This document shows positions 30,371-52,427 of a DNA stretch of 64,000 nt, piece after piece. This DNA comes from Beroe forskalii. Taxonomy: Eukaryota; Ctenophora; Nuda; Beroida; Beroidae. Below the pieces are notes generated by a model. That model searched no databases and had not been told where the DNA came from. It was given only the letters and a program-made list of their open reading frames with translations. Every line of letters starts with the position of its first letter. Positions within the stretch are counted from its first letter, which is position 1. The translations under genes and the position numbers were made by a program. The DNA lies in contig WFMF01000643.1 in assembly GCA_011033025.1 (NCBI GenBank), forward strand, positions 1 to 64,000, read 5' to 3'.

Positions 30371-31030
30371 AGACAGACGCCAGGTTTACCAGCTACATGT
30401 ACGATAATATCAGATAAAATAAGATAAAATGTATCTATAATTCATGCCCAGCTGAGAAGAGACCAGATTTATAATGGACAATTTTTGAAAAGACATTGTA
30501 TCCGTGGATTGGCTCTCAGCATAGATGAACATTTATTCAGAGAATAAATTTTGACATTCCTGCATTCCAGTGCACCGTATATTGGTCATGTGAAGTGCTA
30601 AGTAACCAATGCCAAGCGCTCACGTAGCGCGACATTCAGTTTAAATTAAATGAGATATCATGCCGAATCGCTATTGACGATCAGGTGTATATTAACTGAT
30701 TTTATTTGTTATATTATTTTTAAAATTCATAACTTTTTGTTGATAAATTTAAATATTTACCACTTACTGTGAACTGATATTTTATTCGCCTGGCCAGTTG
30801 CAACACAGTATACTATACAATCAATCTATCTCGGATATTTCACAAAATCTTCCAATTTCACCTCATCAATTTGATTCCTACGCAGTTAATGAGTATTTGT
30901 CCCGTGTCTCACTAACCCTGCTGTTTGAGCAAGCATTATAAGACATGGTGTGGTAGAGCCTGACAGTCTACACACAGAGTACAGCAGTGGTGCATGTATC
31001 TCCCTTACTTCTGAAGGATGACCCTCTGCA
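30371..31030. other. Spacer between POLR2B and ERN1
   Basis: About 660 bp of AT-rich sequence holding the POLR2B 3' untranslated region (AGAATAAATTTT near 30540 offers an AATAAA) and the ERN1 upstream region. No gene, repeat or clear promoter element is recognised. Confidence 0.5.
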
Positions 31031-41141
<10,111 letters not shown>

Positions 41142-41797
41142 CAGAGGGGAATCATTAACCCAAAACACCCTATGTATTCAGAAGGATTTTTATCCCATTT
41201 TTATGATTTCACTTTTGATCGATTAACATAAACTCACAAACTTATGATAGGCCATTGGAAACATTGTCCACTCTGATAAGTGATAGGGACGCTATACACT
41301 CAGCAATCTTCTTCATCTTGGACTCGAATGCTGATTTCAGCTTTAGTTAATTTGCCCATTTTAATTTCGCCGAATTTTACCCAACTTTTTTACCCATTAA
41401 AATACATTATTCTCAGAGAAGTACTTAGATTATTCTAAGTACTTTAAATTGCCCTGTCATAGACCTGCTTTACCGATATTTCACGCATTAGATGAACCAG
41501 TCATCGGATGAAAATAGTGAAAAGTAACAAGAAACGCATGAAATAATTCTCTAAATGTTAATAGCAATGAATTATTGAATTAAAAGCAAAAATATATTGA
41601 CATTCGCTTCTGATTTGACTTCCTGTAACATGTTGACTTATCGTACTGGCATATTATTGTGTAAATGCAAAAACTTAAATTAAATATTATTTATAGCTAT
41701 CTTCATTTTATTATTGGGAAAATATCTGTGTTACTGTTATTAAGTTTAAGTTATATTTATTTGATCAAATTTCATAGGTGTCGTGACCGACGACCGT
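41142..41797. other. ERN1 3' flank, no gene seen
   Basis: AT-rich sequence after the ERN1 stop. No poly(A) signal of canonical form is close to the stop; an ATTAAA-like word is near 41680. No repeat or gene is recognised. Confidence 0.4.
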
Positions 41798-41955
41798 GGT
41801 GTCTCGGCCTTTTGGGGCGCGGTGCATTACGCCGCGCCTTTGTTTTTTGCTGGGCGTGACAGACTGCACGCAACGGCAAAGTACTACTACTTTCAGCCTT
41901 AAAAACCCAAGTGCGGTGTAGTACGCTGCGCCTCAAGAGGTCGAGACACCACTGG
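41798..41955. mobile_element. Foldback MITE of about 158 bp
   Basis: CCGTGGTGTCTCGGCC at the left pairs with GGTCGAGACACCACTGG at the right; GC-rich words GCGCGGTGCATTACGCCGCG and GTGCGGTGTAGTACGCTGCG lie inside. It resembles the other GCGCGGCGTA-containing foldbacks in this window but has different ends. Confidence 0.65.
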
Positions 41956-42184
41956 ATTCTGATTGATTGCGCTTCTGTACACTTGAGAATGAGAGTTCCA
42001 GAAGAACCCAGCTTTTGATGTCGCGATACCTGCTAATAGTACTTGTGCACAATTTGTTTTCAAGAATCTATTCAATTCAAAATCAGCGGCTGCTTTTCGC
42101 ACGATTCAGATATTCAGTGGCCGTGTTGTTTTATAAGCTTCAAGTTCAATATGTGACAGCGTTGATTCAGATTATTAATTATGC

Positions 42185-42593
42185 AAACTTGAACACAAAA
42201 TAAAAAGCCGTCATTATAGGGATATTTCGACATATGCTTTATGCCATTTTCAACCTGAATTTAGATTTATTATACAATGCTAACAAGCGAATATATAATA
42301 GTTATTGCCTACAAGCACGCTGAATGATCTTTCTGGTAAATTTAAACTTCGACGACCTTCCAAAAATATGTTACGCAAACCAACGAAATTTCTTGTTGGG
42401 CTGCTTTCAATGTAACATATTTTGTGATTTTGTGTAAGGGTCGTTCAGTTTGCCTACCAGTTTAAAAGCTAGGTGTGCGTAGGCAATAACTATTATATAT
42501 TCGCTTGTTAGCTGTATAATAAATCTAAATTCAGGTTGAAAAACACGCGCGCAAATCCCTATAATGACGGCTTTTTATTTTGTGTTCAAGTTT
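42185..42593. mobile_element. Foldback element with arms of about 110-130 bp
   Basis: AAACTTGAACACAAAATAAA at 42185 pairs with its reverse complement ending at 42593. Inside, TTCAACCTGAATTTAGATTT and GCGAATATATAATAGTTATT on the left also return inverted at about 42478-42545. The loop is about 160 bp. Non-coding. Confidence 0.85.
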
Positions 42594-42784
42594 ATTCTAC
42601 TACTCCGCTTCCCGCCCAATTATGCAAATTATATTTCAGCAATATAAATGGTTTCACTTTTCCTATTAAATTAAATACATATCTGCGTGGCTCTTCCAAT
42701 TCAGTGAGCTGCGCAGGGGTACGCCTTTAAAAAACTAACTCTAAGCCCGTACGCGCTTGCCACATGCTACGTGCGCACCTTCTT

Positions 42785-43023
42785 GGTATCTCTCCCATAT
42801 AAACGGCTCTGAGTGACGTCACAGATCTAAACGTCAATTTTTCTGTGTCCTAAACCTAACCATAACCCTAACTAAAACCCTAACCTTAATTCTAACCCAA
42901 ATCTTGACCCTAATCCTGACCCTAACCCTAGTCCTTAAAGCGCTAGGTGCGCTTAATTATATTTTTCTGAGTGACGTCATTGTCATAGATAATGAAGGCT
43001 CCCGTTTATATGGGAGACCTACC
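42785..43023 (+). mobile_element. Telomere-like MITE, copy 1, with 8-bp target duplication
   Basis: 239 bp. The ends are GGTATCTCTCCCATATAAAC and the inverse of GGTAGGTCTCCCATATAAAC. The flanks carry an exact 8-bp duplication, ACCTTCTT, at 42777-42784 and 43024-43031. The interior holds degenerate CCCTAA-type repeats between two TGACGTCA words. It is non-coding, so it must have been moved by another element's transposase; 8-bp duplications fit hAT, P or Merlin types. Confidence 0.92.
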
Positions 43024-43151
43024 ACCTTCTTCCTAAGCCCGTGTTTAGCAACTTTTCTTCGAAAAGTCACAAACTGAAACACGCGCGCAAAATAGGGCCA
43101 TGTTTAGGAATATAATAGGATACACTCAGCCCCGTTAACATCAACATAAAC

Positions 43152-43611
43152 TAAAAAACGGAAGCCTTCATTATCTAAGACAATGACGTCACTCAGAAAA
43201 ATATAATTAAGCGCACCTAGCGCTTTAAGGACTAGGGTTAGGGTCAGGATAAGGGCCAGAATTTGGGTATCTCTCCCATATAAACGGCTCTGAGTGACGT
43301 CACAGATCTAAACGTCAATTTTTCTGTATCCTAAACCTAACTATAACCCTAACCAAAACCCTAACCTTAATCCTAACCCTAACCCTAACAAATCTTGACC
43401 CTAATCCTGACCCTAACCCTAATCCTTAAAGCGCTAGGTGCGCTTAATTATATTTTTCTGAGTGACGTCATTGTCATAGATAATGAAGGCTCCCGTTTAT
43501 ATGGGAGACCTACCAGAATTTGTTAGGGTAAGGATTAAGGTTAGGGTTTTGGTCAGGTTTAGGATACAGAAAAATTGACGTTTAGATCTGTGACGTCACT
43601 CAGAGCCGTTT
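43152..43611 (-). mobile_element. Telomere-like MITE, outer copy, interrupted by an inner copy
   Basis: The left part at about 43152-43265 (AGCCTTCATTATCT, GACGTCACTCAGAAAAATAT, GGACTAGGGTTAGGG) continues after the inner copy at 43523-43611 (AAGGTTAGGGTTTTGG, then ATTGACGTTTAGATCTGTGA). Read through, it is a full family member in the orientation opposite to copies 1 and 2. Its left end is degraded. Another partial inverted piece follows at 43612-43690. Confidence 0.85.
43266..43514 (+). mobile_element. Telomere-like MITE, copy 2, nested in an older copy
   Basis: 249 bp with the same ends as copy 1. It is flanked by an exact 8-bp duplication, AGAATTTG, at 43258-43265 and 43515-43522. The flanking DNA on both sides belongs to an older member of the same family. 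The interior has CCCTAACCCTAA-type repeats and two TGACGTCA words. Confidence 0.93.
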
Positions 43612-43960
43612 AATAAACGGCTCTGAGTGACGTCACAGATCTAAACGTCAATTTTCAGTTTTATAAACGGTTTCAGTTTTATAAACGGTTTATAAAACTG
43701 AAAGTAAAACACTTTCGCTGGAGAGATTATGGGAGACAATCAAAGAGTAGTTGACATTTTAAAATGAAATTAAAATTAAAATTAAATATAATATTCATAC
43801 CAAGCGATGTCATTTTCGTGTCACCTCACTTAAAAATAAAATTGTTGAACAATCATTATCAAACGAATGTAACATCTTGTTGAAATGTTCACGGCTGGTA
43901 GCAGCACTGGCAGTGGAATCGCAAGCCCCCGTCAGCTCAGCATCAAGGGGTCACCGACAA

Positions 43961-44019
43961 GGGTCCAGATTATCTTCTACTATCAGTATCTACTAGTACT
44001 AGAAGATAATCCGGACCCT
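43961..44019. repeat. 59-nt hairpin with a 19-pair stem
   Basis: GGGTCCAGATTATCTTCTA pairs with TAGAAGATAATCCGGACCC with one A-C mismatch; the loop is about 20 nt. It falls in a spurious open frame (43885-44091). It could be a small microRNA-like precursor or a MITE remnant. Confidence 0.6.
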
Positions 44020-44811
44020 CGTAGAAGTTCTAGTTCTTTAATAAGATATTGTCTTGATCTCGCATCCTGTAGATTAGCCCAGGTCTGTTGAGGATTCTCA
44101 ATTCTGCAGTCTGACTTCACACTTCAGAGGCAGCTGACAGGAGTTATAGGCTGGAGAGGTTCAACTTCATCGGACAGTTTGCGGCTCGCATAACACAGCC
44201 GTCACCTCACCTGTTAGAGAACAAATTAAGTAAAAGGGATCATTTCCATCGGGTGTATTATATTTATTATTATTCCCGCCCTGGCCAGGGCGGTAACCCC
44301 CCGCGGTAAAAAGAAAACTGGCCAGGGGTATAAGTTAGAGATTTGAGTGTCACAGGGTGATATAAGACATAATATAGATATAATATACATGATAATTGGA
44401 AGCAAATTTAAAACGATGAGATGTCAAGAACGGGAAATGGTAGAGCCATGATCGAGGTCAGGTTTTGTTGATATAAGATGGGAAAATGTTATAGGCTATA
44501 AGAGAAGTTCTGGTGACGTCATTTTCACGTCACTATGACGTCATCAACTTAGCGAAATTTTATTGCTTTTTTAGCGAAAATAGGCCCTTTTCGAGCGCAT
44601 TTTTCACCAAGAAGGAAAGGAGATAGAGTTCTGATTTTTCAGAATGATTTTTAGCAAATTTAAAGAGCTTTCAGAAAATCATATGGATCATTGGGCTTTC
44701 TCGATTTTCATCGAGATATACGCGATTTTCTAAGGTACGGTGAAAAATCTATTTCAATATTTTAGGAGAAAAATTTAAACGAGTGATATGTCAAGAACTG
44801 CATCTTACAGG

Positions 44812-44923
44812 GGCGTGTCGAACTCATATGTGGCAAATGCGCGGCGTAATAAGTGCGCGGCTCGCTGCCTGTTAATTACAGGCCGCGCATTGAAAAGCCG
44901 CGCATATATGAGTTCGACACGCC
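44812..44923. mobile_element. Foldback MITE of 112 bp
   Basis: GGCGTGTCGAACTCATAT at the left is the exact reverse complement of ATATGAGTTCGACACGCC at the right. The core GCGCGGCGTAAT is shared with the element in ERN1 intron 11. The inner arms GTGCGCGGCTCGCTGCCTG and AGGCCGCGCATTGAAAAGCC extend the fold. Confidence 0.85.
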
Positions 44924-45120
44924 ACCGTTATCTTGAGATGAGACCGGTCAAAGTATGTTGTACTAAGGCGGAATTGTCTTATAGGCTATATGGGAAGTTG
45001 GTTTGAGCTTATTTGGGTGCTGTGATGACGTCATCAAAATCGCGTAAAACCACTAAAATAGCGTATTTTGTGCTACTTTTACATCTCCAACTCATAGAGT
45101 TTTCATCGGATTATGTGGGT

Positions 45121-45345
45121 CAGAATAACGGGGGTCCAAATAACGGGGGTCCGAATAACGGGGGTCCGAATATCGGGGGTCCGAATAACGGGGTCCGAAT
45201 AACGGGGGTTCGAGTAACGGGGGTCCAAATAACGGGGGTCCGAATAACGGGGGTCCGAATAACGGGGGTCCGAATAACGGGGTCCGAATATCGGGGTCCG
45301 AGTAACGGGGGTCCGAATAACGGGGGTCCGAATAACGGGGAAATA
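45121..45345. repeat. 15-bp minisatellite
   Basis: About fifteen units of GGGGGTCCGAATAAC with changes to CCAAATAAC, CGAATATC and CGAGTAAC and one-base losses. The 15-bp period yields open frames on both strands (45013-45540 and 45092-45376) that are not genes. Confidence 0.93.
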
Positions 45346-45360
45346 TACGATGGACTAGTG

Positions 45361-45700
45361 AAGCACGTGAGTTCACGCGGACGTTTTGTAGAAATTAGGG
45401 ATTTGAAGAAATTGATATTTACGCAGGATTTTCGACTTGATTATGTTGAAATGAGTTTAAATACGACTAATGCACATGGAATTAGATCTGGTTGCCATAT
45501 TTTAGCACGTGAGTACACACGGACGTTTTGTAGAAATTAGGGGATTTGAAGAAATTGATATTTACACGGGATTTTCGACTTGGTTACGTTGAAATGAGTT
45601 CAAATACGACTAATGCACGTGAAATTAGATCTGGTTGCTATATTTAAGCACGTGAGTACACAGGGACGTTTTGTAGAAATTAAGACATACATCAATTCTA
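45361..45700. repeat. Tandem repeat of about 143 bp, two and a half copies
   Basis: Copies begin at AGCACGTGAGT near 45361, 45504 and 45647. They share CGGACGTTTTGTAGAAATTA, TTGAAGAAATTGATATTTAC and CGACTAATGCACGTG-type words. It directly follows the 15-bp minisatellite. Confidence 0.85.
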
Positions 45701-45992
45701 GTAATTTCAAGTTAGAATAACTTAGTTTTGGACTTCCTCAGGGTGATTTATGTGGGTTAGACTTGTGTGTGGGCTAGTAACGAGGGTTCGGACTACGTGA
45801 GGGCAAGTTACGTGGGTCGAAACTGCCTTTGGGCAAGTAACATGGGTTCAAACTACATACATCTGTCTCGACGGGCGATGTCCGTCCCTTTCTTCTGACT
45901 TGTTGTTGGACGAAGGCGCAAAGTGACGTCCAAATGTGGAACGTTGCGCCGCGCGCGCGAGGGTAGGGTAACATCCTACGAACATCTGTCAA

Positions 45993-46147
45993 GATATCAC
46001 CACCAAAACCGTTTGACGGTTGGTCTAGTAACCCCCCGCGGGTTTGGATGTGACAACGGAACCTGAAAAGAGACAAAATGGGCTGATCACATCCAAACCA
46101 GCGGGGGGTTACTAGACCAACCGTCAAACGGTTTTGGTGGTGATATT
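45993..46147. mobile_element. Foldback with 60-bp arms
   Basis: ATATCACCACCAAAACCGTT onward (45993-46053) is the reverse complement of 46084-46147. The arms contain CTAGTAACCCCCCGC, also found near 44288, so the foldback may belong to a dispersed family. The loop is about 30 nt. A - strand open frame (45774-46127) lies across it and is not considered a gene. Confidence 0.85.
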
Positions 46148-46265
46148 TATATTATATAACGATCGTTATATAATTCTTGCTCCGATAATTTTTGTTATAC
46201 AACGGCTTCAAAAATTGATTTTGATGGTCGATAAACGTTTTACATGAGATTTTAGAATTTTCGAA

Positions 46266-46372
46266 ATTTTGGGGTGTGATAATTTTTCCAGGTGTGTGAT
46301 AACTGTACAGTTATCACACCCCTCAAAGAACAGATATCACACCTTTGAAAAATTATCACACCCCAAAAAATC
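46266..46372. repeat. AT-rich foldback
   Basis: TTTTGGGGTGTGATAATTTT at the left pairs with AAAATTATCACACCCCAAAA at the right; an inner GTGTGATAACTGTACAGTTATCACAC palindrome (split here as GTGTGATAACTG and CAGTTATCACAC) completes the fold. Confidence 0.85.
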
Positions 46373-49042
46373 AAACCTTTAGAATTTTGTGATTCGTATG
46401 AAAGATCATTTAAATCTGACTTTTAAGTCAATGCTGTCACTCTATCACGATACACCAGTGTATACATCTTACCTTATCTTGTTTTGGTTTCATGAGTTTA
46501 TGCAATCACCGTTCACGTTAGTCGTTATATGAGCCGCGCACGCACGTGCCAGTACGACCACTTGCAGTTGCTCTCACTCCATATCGTACACCAGTGTAAA
46601 CATTTATTATGTTATCTTGTTTTGATTTGATTCGTGTTCTTTACCGTGCCTCTCCATATCTTAGCCAATTTAATCCTATTCCACCCATTTTCTATTATTT
46701 TCATATTTCAGCACCGTTTGTCTATTCCATTTATCATTATTTCCTATTCTTTTTCCAGTTCCATTCTAAAATAGACAGTAACTAGACCGTTCCTTTTTCC
46801 CTTCCGACTATCACTATCCTAGGGCCGTAACTCTTTTAAAAAACCACTCACCCTCTCAAAAAATTACCCCTTACCAACGTACTTCTTTATTAACCTTTTA
46901 ATTTATTTCCTTGTGTTTAAATCAAACGCTGTTTCTGTTGCTTGTTTGAGACGAATTTCGTTTTGGTAACAAATATAGAAGATCAAAGACAAGCCTTGGA
47001 AAATAGCTGATGGGTTTAAATCCCGAAATACCACTAAAGAAAAGCAAATAGGAAAAGGATGAGTGTTTTTAACGCATTTTTAACCTCTTATTTTCTTATC
47101 TTATTTTTTTTCTTTTAATATTTTTAATATCTACGTAGTAATCACTTACTGTGGGGTGGGGGGTTGCCGTTCTGGCCAGGACGGAAGTAATCAATTTTCC
47201 CCTAGTAAAGAATAACCAATTTTGGGAAGGGTTAGCAGAGATTGAGTTTCATCGAGTATGCGCCCAGCGGCATACGCCATGCACGTTATAACCTAAATAA
47301 TCTCGAACTACAGCGCTAGATATTTTATGTTATTTTACCACTTTCAAAACTACTGTGTACAATCAAATTCAGATGACAGGTACAACGAGTAGCAACGAAT
47401 CAACTACTTCCTGCTTTCCTGTTAACATACCAGTTTTCTACTTCATTTACAGTATGCATTTTTTTCGCCACTAGGTGCCGAAGTATCATTTGTGGAATCG
47501 TTTTGTCTATCTTCTATAAAATATATTAATTAAATTTTCATGACGGGTGCATTAATTCACAATAGTTCTTCTTACTTATTAGGAACAAGCTAATAGACTA
47601 AAAGTATTCATTACATCAGGCAGTAAAATCGTTTATCTACTCATTTTTCTCGTCCGAACAACCAAAGCTATTCTCACGTATAAGACTCAGGACGGTTAAT
47701 TTCTTTTAATCCAGTACAATCCTCCCGTAACGGGCGTATAAGCGTATTTTTTACTAGCTGTTTGGTCTTTCATGAACGCATTTTGACACACTTACGAACA
47801 CTGTCACGTGACATTTACGAATACTCTACAAGAATTTTGTCCATGAAACTCGGACCCTTCTTCTTAAGTGAAGCGATTTGCGATTACTCTTGAACATTTA
47901 CGAGTACTCCCTAAAATCCTTCTTATTAAGTGTGCGTGATTCACTGCGTGAGGGTGCGTGACCCTATTAAGAATGTGCGTAAGTCAAAGAATACCCCTTA
48001 GACAGTTCGTAAATTGCGCCAAGTTACGAAAAATCCTACGACTACTCTGGAGGGGTCTTACGAATACTCTTGACCCATTTCTCCTTAATGAGTTGATGTT
48101 AGAGTTGGAATTTGGTACGGTATTTCATGGCACATTTTGAGTTTAGAGGCATAGAGCATTCCGGCTCCCAAGTCCAACCTCCAAATTTACCACATTATCC
48201 ACATTGAAAGATTTTATTGCAAGCAAAATGATTAGGAAATGATGATAAAACGTGAAATGACAGCCTCCTGCGTGACTTGAAACGATGATTTTTGACAAAA
48301 TGACCTCGATATGCTTTTATCTATCAAGTCACAATGATCGTCTTTCATTTCTATTCTATAATGAGGGTAGGTAAGTCATGATGCTCGAGATGGGAAAAGT
48401 ACAAAAAAATTGTTTTCCATCTGTAAACGATCACGAGTAATATGGATCAGTTGTCAATTAGTGCCTATGTGAACTACTGGACTATCAAGACAGCGATCAT
48501 TATTGAACTTAAATGTGTTGTTCATACATCTACGACCAAATACTGTACAGGTTCAGGTCTCAGGAGCATGAATTTTTCAACCTTGCGATTGAAACTGAAT
48601 AAAAGAATCGAGGTGCGTTCACAGTTCACTGAAACTGTACAATGTACATCAATGCTCAAGCAAAAACTGTGCCTTTACCATTGCCTCTAAATCCAAACAA
48701 AAACATTAGGTACGTATAACATCACATTTAGATCAAATAGGAAGGAACACAGGCTATAAAAGACAATCGAAGCAATATCATACCTATAAAATCACGTATG
48801 TCTCATGTTATCAAATCGGTAATAGCCAATATCATGGACAACTCAAACTGTACATAGACTTACCTATTACAGAACCGAACGTTTCCAAAATCAAGATGTA
48901 TTTTAGAATACATCACGGTAGACACCATTGTGCAAATTCAGCTAAATATTGACGGTGAACGCAGAAATTGAGCAATTATTGGTGAATAAAGAATTGGCAG
49001 CTGAATGGAACATTCAAAATTTAAAAGCATAAAAGCACAAAC
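46373..49042. other. Spacer with no recognised gene
   Basis: AT-rich sequence. Words of the type TACGAATACTCT and TACGAGTACTCC recur at 47790-48080 and again at 50530-50700. Short open frames (47958-48140, 48442-48690) have no recognisable content. Confidence 0.4.
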
Positions 49043-49051
49043 ATGATGAAG

Positions 49052-50305
49052 GGTAGGCGGACTTTATAGCTAACGGACTTTATAGCTAAACCGGTCAAAA
49101 TAGCTGAATTTTGATTTAGCTATATCGTCCGCAGTTTGGACTATTTAGCTAAATCTTTCTAGCTGTCCCTCCTCCCCTATCAGTTTAGGTGTTTAGCTAT
49201 ATAGTCCTCGATTCGGACTATTTAGCTAAATATGCATCATAGCTGTTCCTCCCTCCCCATTAAATCTATAAGATTTAAGTTAAACGGGGTTCGGACACTA
49301 CGGCACAGGACTGTAGAGCACTGGACCCTACGGCACAAGAAACTACGGCACAGGACTCTTGGGCACACTTTTCAGTTTTGAGGCGACGCTACGGCACACT
49401 TTGGTTTTAGAGTGGACTCTGCGGCATATTCTAGGGCACGGTTGCAGTTAGGGGACAATTTTTGTCCATAACGACAGATGCCTCTCATCAGAGATTCTGC
49501 GTGTCAGCTGACCTCATTAGGATTCCGGGACTCATCAGGAACACTCGCGAGAATCTACCGTAGATACTGCTTGTTTGCTGACCTTATTAGAATTCCGTGC
49601 CCATGAGAAGAATATTAAGACTTGACTGCACATAAACTTGGCACCATGGGGAGAATCTTATGACTTAATTGCAATAACCTAGTTTAAGAGATGCCTCTTT
49701 GCAGGATCCAACCATCAAATCCTTTTTTTCGCTATCAATGTACAACAACGAAGAAGTCAAGTTAGTTGAGGGCGGCCGTCGGACAGCTCTGGGTGTCGTG
49801 AGGAACTTCGCTCCTTATACCATCATGAGATCATGGTGAACTACATATCCTTCGACGGGATAGAAAGATAGAAGGGGTACACTCGTCTGCGTACCTGGGT
49901 CAGACAGTTTATGATGGGGCCCTGAATGGGACATTGATGTTCTCTGATCACTGATCAGGTGCTACATCGTATCACCACGATACATTGATGTTCTCTGATC
50001 ATGTGATATATCGTATCGCTGCGACATTAGATACAGTGGTCATCTGGTTAACAGCTGTGAATCGCTACACCGACACGGGATCATGTGGTCTGGTAAGGTG
50101 GAATCGTACGGTTTGATCAGCTATGGCAAAGCGTAGAGCATTATACCCATACCGAGGAAGGCATTCAACCTATACTGAGGAAGAGTAAGGTCAGATTTAG
50201 CTATATCGTCCGCAGTTCGGACTATTCAGCTAACGGACTAAATAGCTAGAGCTAGGACTTTATAGCTAAATCTACAGAATAATTTAGCTATATAGTCCTA
50301 CAATC
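49052..50305 (+). mobile_element. 1.25-kb DNA element with TTTAGCTATA subterminal repeats, copy 1
   Basis: The ends are GGTAGGCGGACTTTATAGCT and, inverted, GATTGTAGGACTATATAGCT. A 9-bp duplication, ATGATGAAG, flanks it (49043-49051 and 50306-50314). Both subterminal regions are packed with TTTAGCTAT/ATAGTCC words in both orientations. The middle has a CTACGGCAC repeat (49297-49440) and no protein-coding frame of note. A 9-bp duplication and subterminal repeats suggest a Mutator-like non-autonomous element (inference). Confidence 0.9.
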
Positions 50306-50314
50306 ATGATGAAG

Positions 50315-52254
50315 ACAGTCGACAGTAGAACCCGAAAATGCTGAACAGTGAACGAAGCAGCAAACCAGAGGGCAAACACTACAAATAGGTACATGAAATA
50401 GCTATACTCAAAACATGTAACACTCATACCACATATAAGGAATAATGAGTGTACTCTCCCGCTCCCAAATGCAGGAACTGCGTAAGTGCGTGAGAAATAC
50501 TCAAACCCCATTGGTTGGTGTTCATTACACGTGACTATGTGAGAGAGTATTCGTAAATCGGAGAGTATTCGTAAATCAGTGCTCGTGGACAGTGCGCGTG
50601 ATATTTTCGGATCGTCCAAACACGGTCCGAATGTTTCATGTACACTCTTGGAGAGTACTCGTAAAATTGGTACCTTATTCGTAAGTGCTACGAGTACTCT
50701 TAGAGGATTGTTTCATGGAAGACCCCTGACACAGTATGGAAATTATTAATATCTTTACTTAAGAATAGTCTTAACGATGGGCACATTGGTGCAATACCTC
50801 TTTTCGGCTTGCTAAGATTAATTATCGCTTTAATAATCTTCCACTCTACTTGATTAATGGGTTAAGGGCGTACGGGTAGGTTGGTAGGGTATTTTATCTC
50901 GAATATCTCTGTCATCCATAATACTCCTTATGATGATCATGGACATATACATGCTGGTGCAGCCTTTTTCCCGGCTAGTTCTGCCAATTTATCTTCAATT
51001 AGCATTGCTGAATTAATCTGTATCGATACTCCTCATGATGGGCGCAATGGCGCAGTATTTCATTGATTAACTATAATGGGCATTTGTAGCGTTTTTCAGC
51101 ATTTTCTTGATAATGATATGCAGGGGTTGCATTGGCGTTGATATTCTAAACATTCACAAGCTTTTCCTACTTATCTTTTTCAATAGACTAGCTAAGTCAA
51201 ATTGGTAGTATTTTCCAATTAACTCAGAAGATTATTCGGAAAACATTTTAGAATTACAATAACAACACGCCAGAAAACTATACTGGTAGTCTCCCCATGG
51301 ATGTGCCTGAACATGAATGACGATTGGGCACCCACAGTAGCTTGAGAAAATATGCTACAGGCGGTCCTGGAACTTTGGAATGAAACAATAACAACGAAGG
51401 ACCAGATTGATTCTCTTAGACATCATAGAAGCATTGAACTCAGTTGACAATTGAAGCCTCGAAGAAAAGAAATCGCACTTATGGCTAAGACTACCAGTCT
51501 CAACGAGTATACCAAAAGAAATTAGGGAAAAACAATGGAAAACAAAAACAAAAACACAAATGAAAAACACAAATCAACAGTTTGGTCGTCTGTCTTTAAT
51601 TTGAACTTTTGCATACCGTTCTTCCTACTTCATAGCTACGTCAAATACCTATTTCGTCTAAATTCTCTTAATACTTAGATTTTCTCATAATTTCGGGCCC
51701 ATCTTGAAATAGATTGAAGTAGTGGAGGTTTACTTAGATTTTGTCTTGGACTTAAGGCATTCTTTTATAAGCAGTGCACTGTGGTGATTAAATCTCTCCT
51801 CATTATTAAATGTGGCTGCCTTACTCTCAATATGATCATCACTTTCACTTAATAAATGCCATTATATGTTGATTTTCTAGTATTGGTATGTTAACAGCTT
51901 CCTCTTCGACCTTTCTCTTGTTCCAGCTTCATCGTAATCAGAGACTGTCTGCCAGTCTAGAGAGTGTGGCGACTCTCCAGGTAAGTGGCTCTCCTTTCCG
52001 GCATTGGATAACACTCCTAAAATTCAACACAATGGGCGCAAGACGCAAGAAAAGGGAAGGGAACCGATGTAAGGGGTGGAATTTTCGATAACTGCAGGAA
52101 TACATATGATGCAATGGGCGCTAAGACGCTAGTATACCGTTATAGAAGACACTCTAGAATCAGCAAATGCTCTTCATTAGAAACCTAAATTAAAGTTTTT
52201 CAATATGGAAACCAACGGGAATGGGAAACAAATTGGGAAATAAAGGGTACAAAG
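50315..52254. other. Spacer with no recognised gene
   Basis: No gene recognised. AT-rich; GAGAGTATTCGTAAATC is repeated at about 50540-50580. The words GATTAATTAT and CTCCTTATGATGATCAT/CTCCTCATGATGGGC hint at an old diverged duplication around 50740-51065. Short open frames here have no family resemblance. Confidence 0.4.
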
Positions 52255-52304
52255 ATTGTCCGACGTTGTCTGACCCCTAGCGGGGCCAGACGACGTTTGA
52301 CAAT
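52255..52304. repeat. 50-nt hairpin
   Basis: ATTGTCCGACGTTGTCTGAC and CCCTAG pair with CGGGGCCAGACG and ACGTTTGACAAT. Related words (CAGACGACCAGACGTTGTC) occur near 5310, so this may be a dispersed fragment. A run of 18 A residues follows at about 52383. Confidence 0.7.
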
Positions 52305-52427
52305 ACAAGGAGAGTATTCCATAACCAAGCCCATTGCCCAAACACCCCAAAGGGAGTATCCGGCGAGTTTGGCTAGTTAAATAAAAAAAAAAAAAAAAAA
52401 TACTCTCATCGTGGGTGTAAAAAGAGG

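Noticed and set aside
42840..43420. A true telomere or chromosome-fusion scar
   Set aside because: The TTAGGG-type repeats are degenerate and lie inside small elements with their own ends and target duplications.
45774..46127. 117-codon - strand frame
   Set aside because: It runs through the 45993-46147 foldback and resembles no known protein.
50284..50619. 111-codon - strand frame with hydrophobic C-terminal half
   Set aside because: It starts in the transposon end and repeated ATTCGTAAATC words; no splice or homology support.
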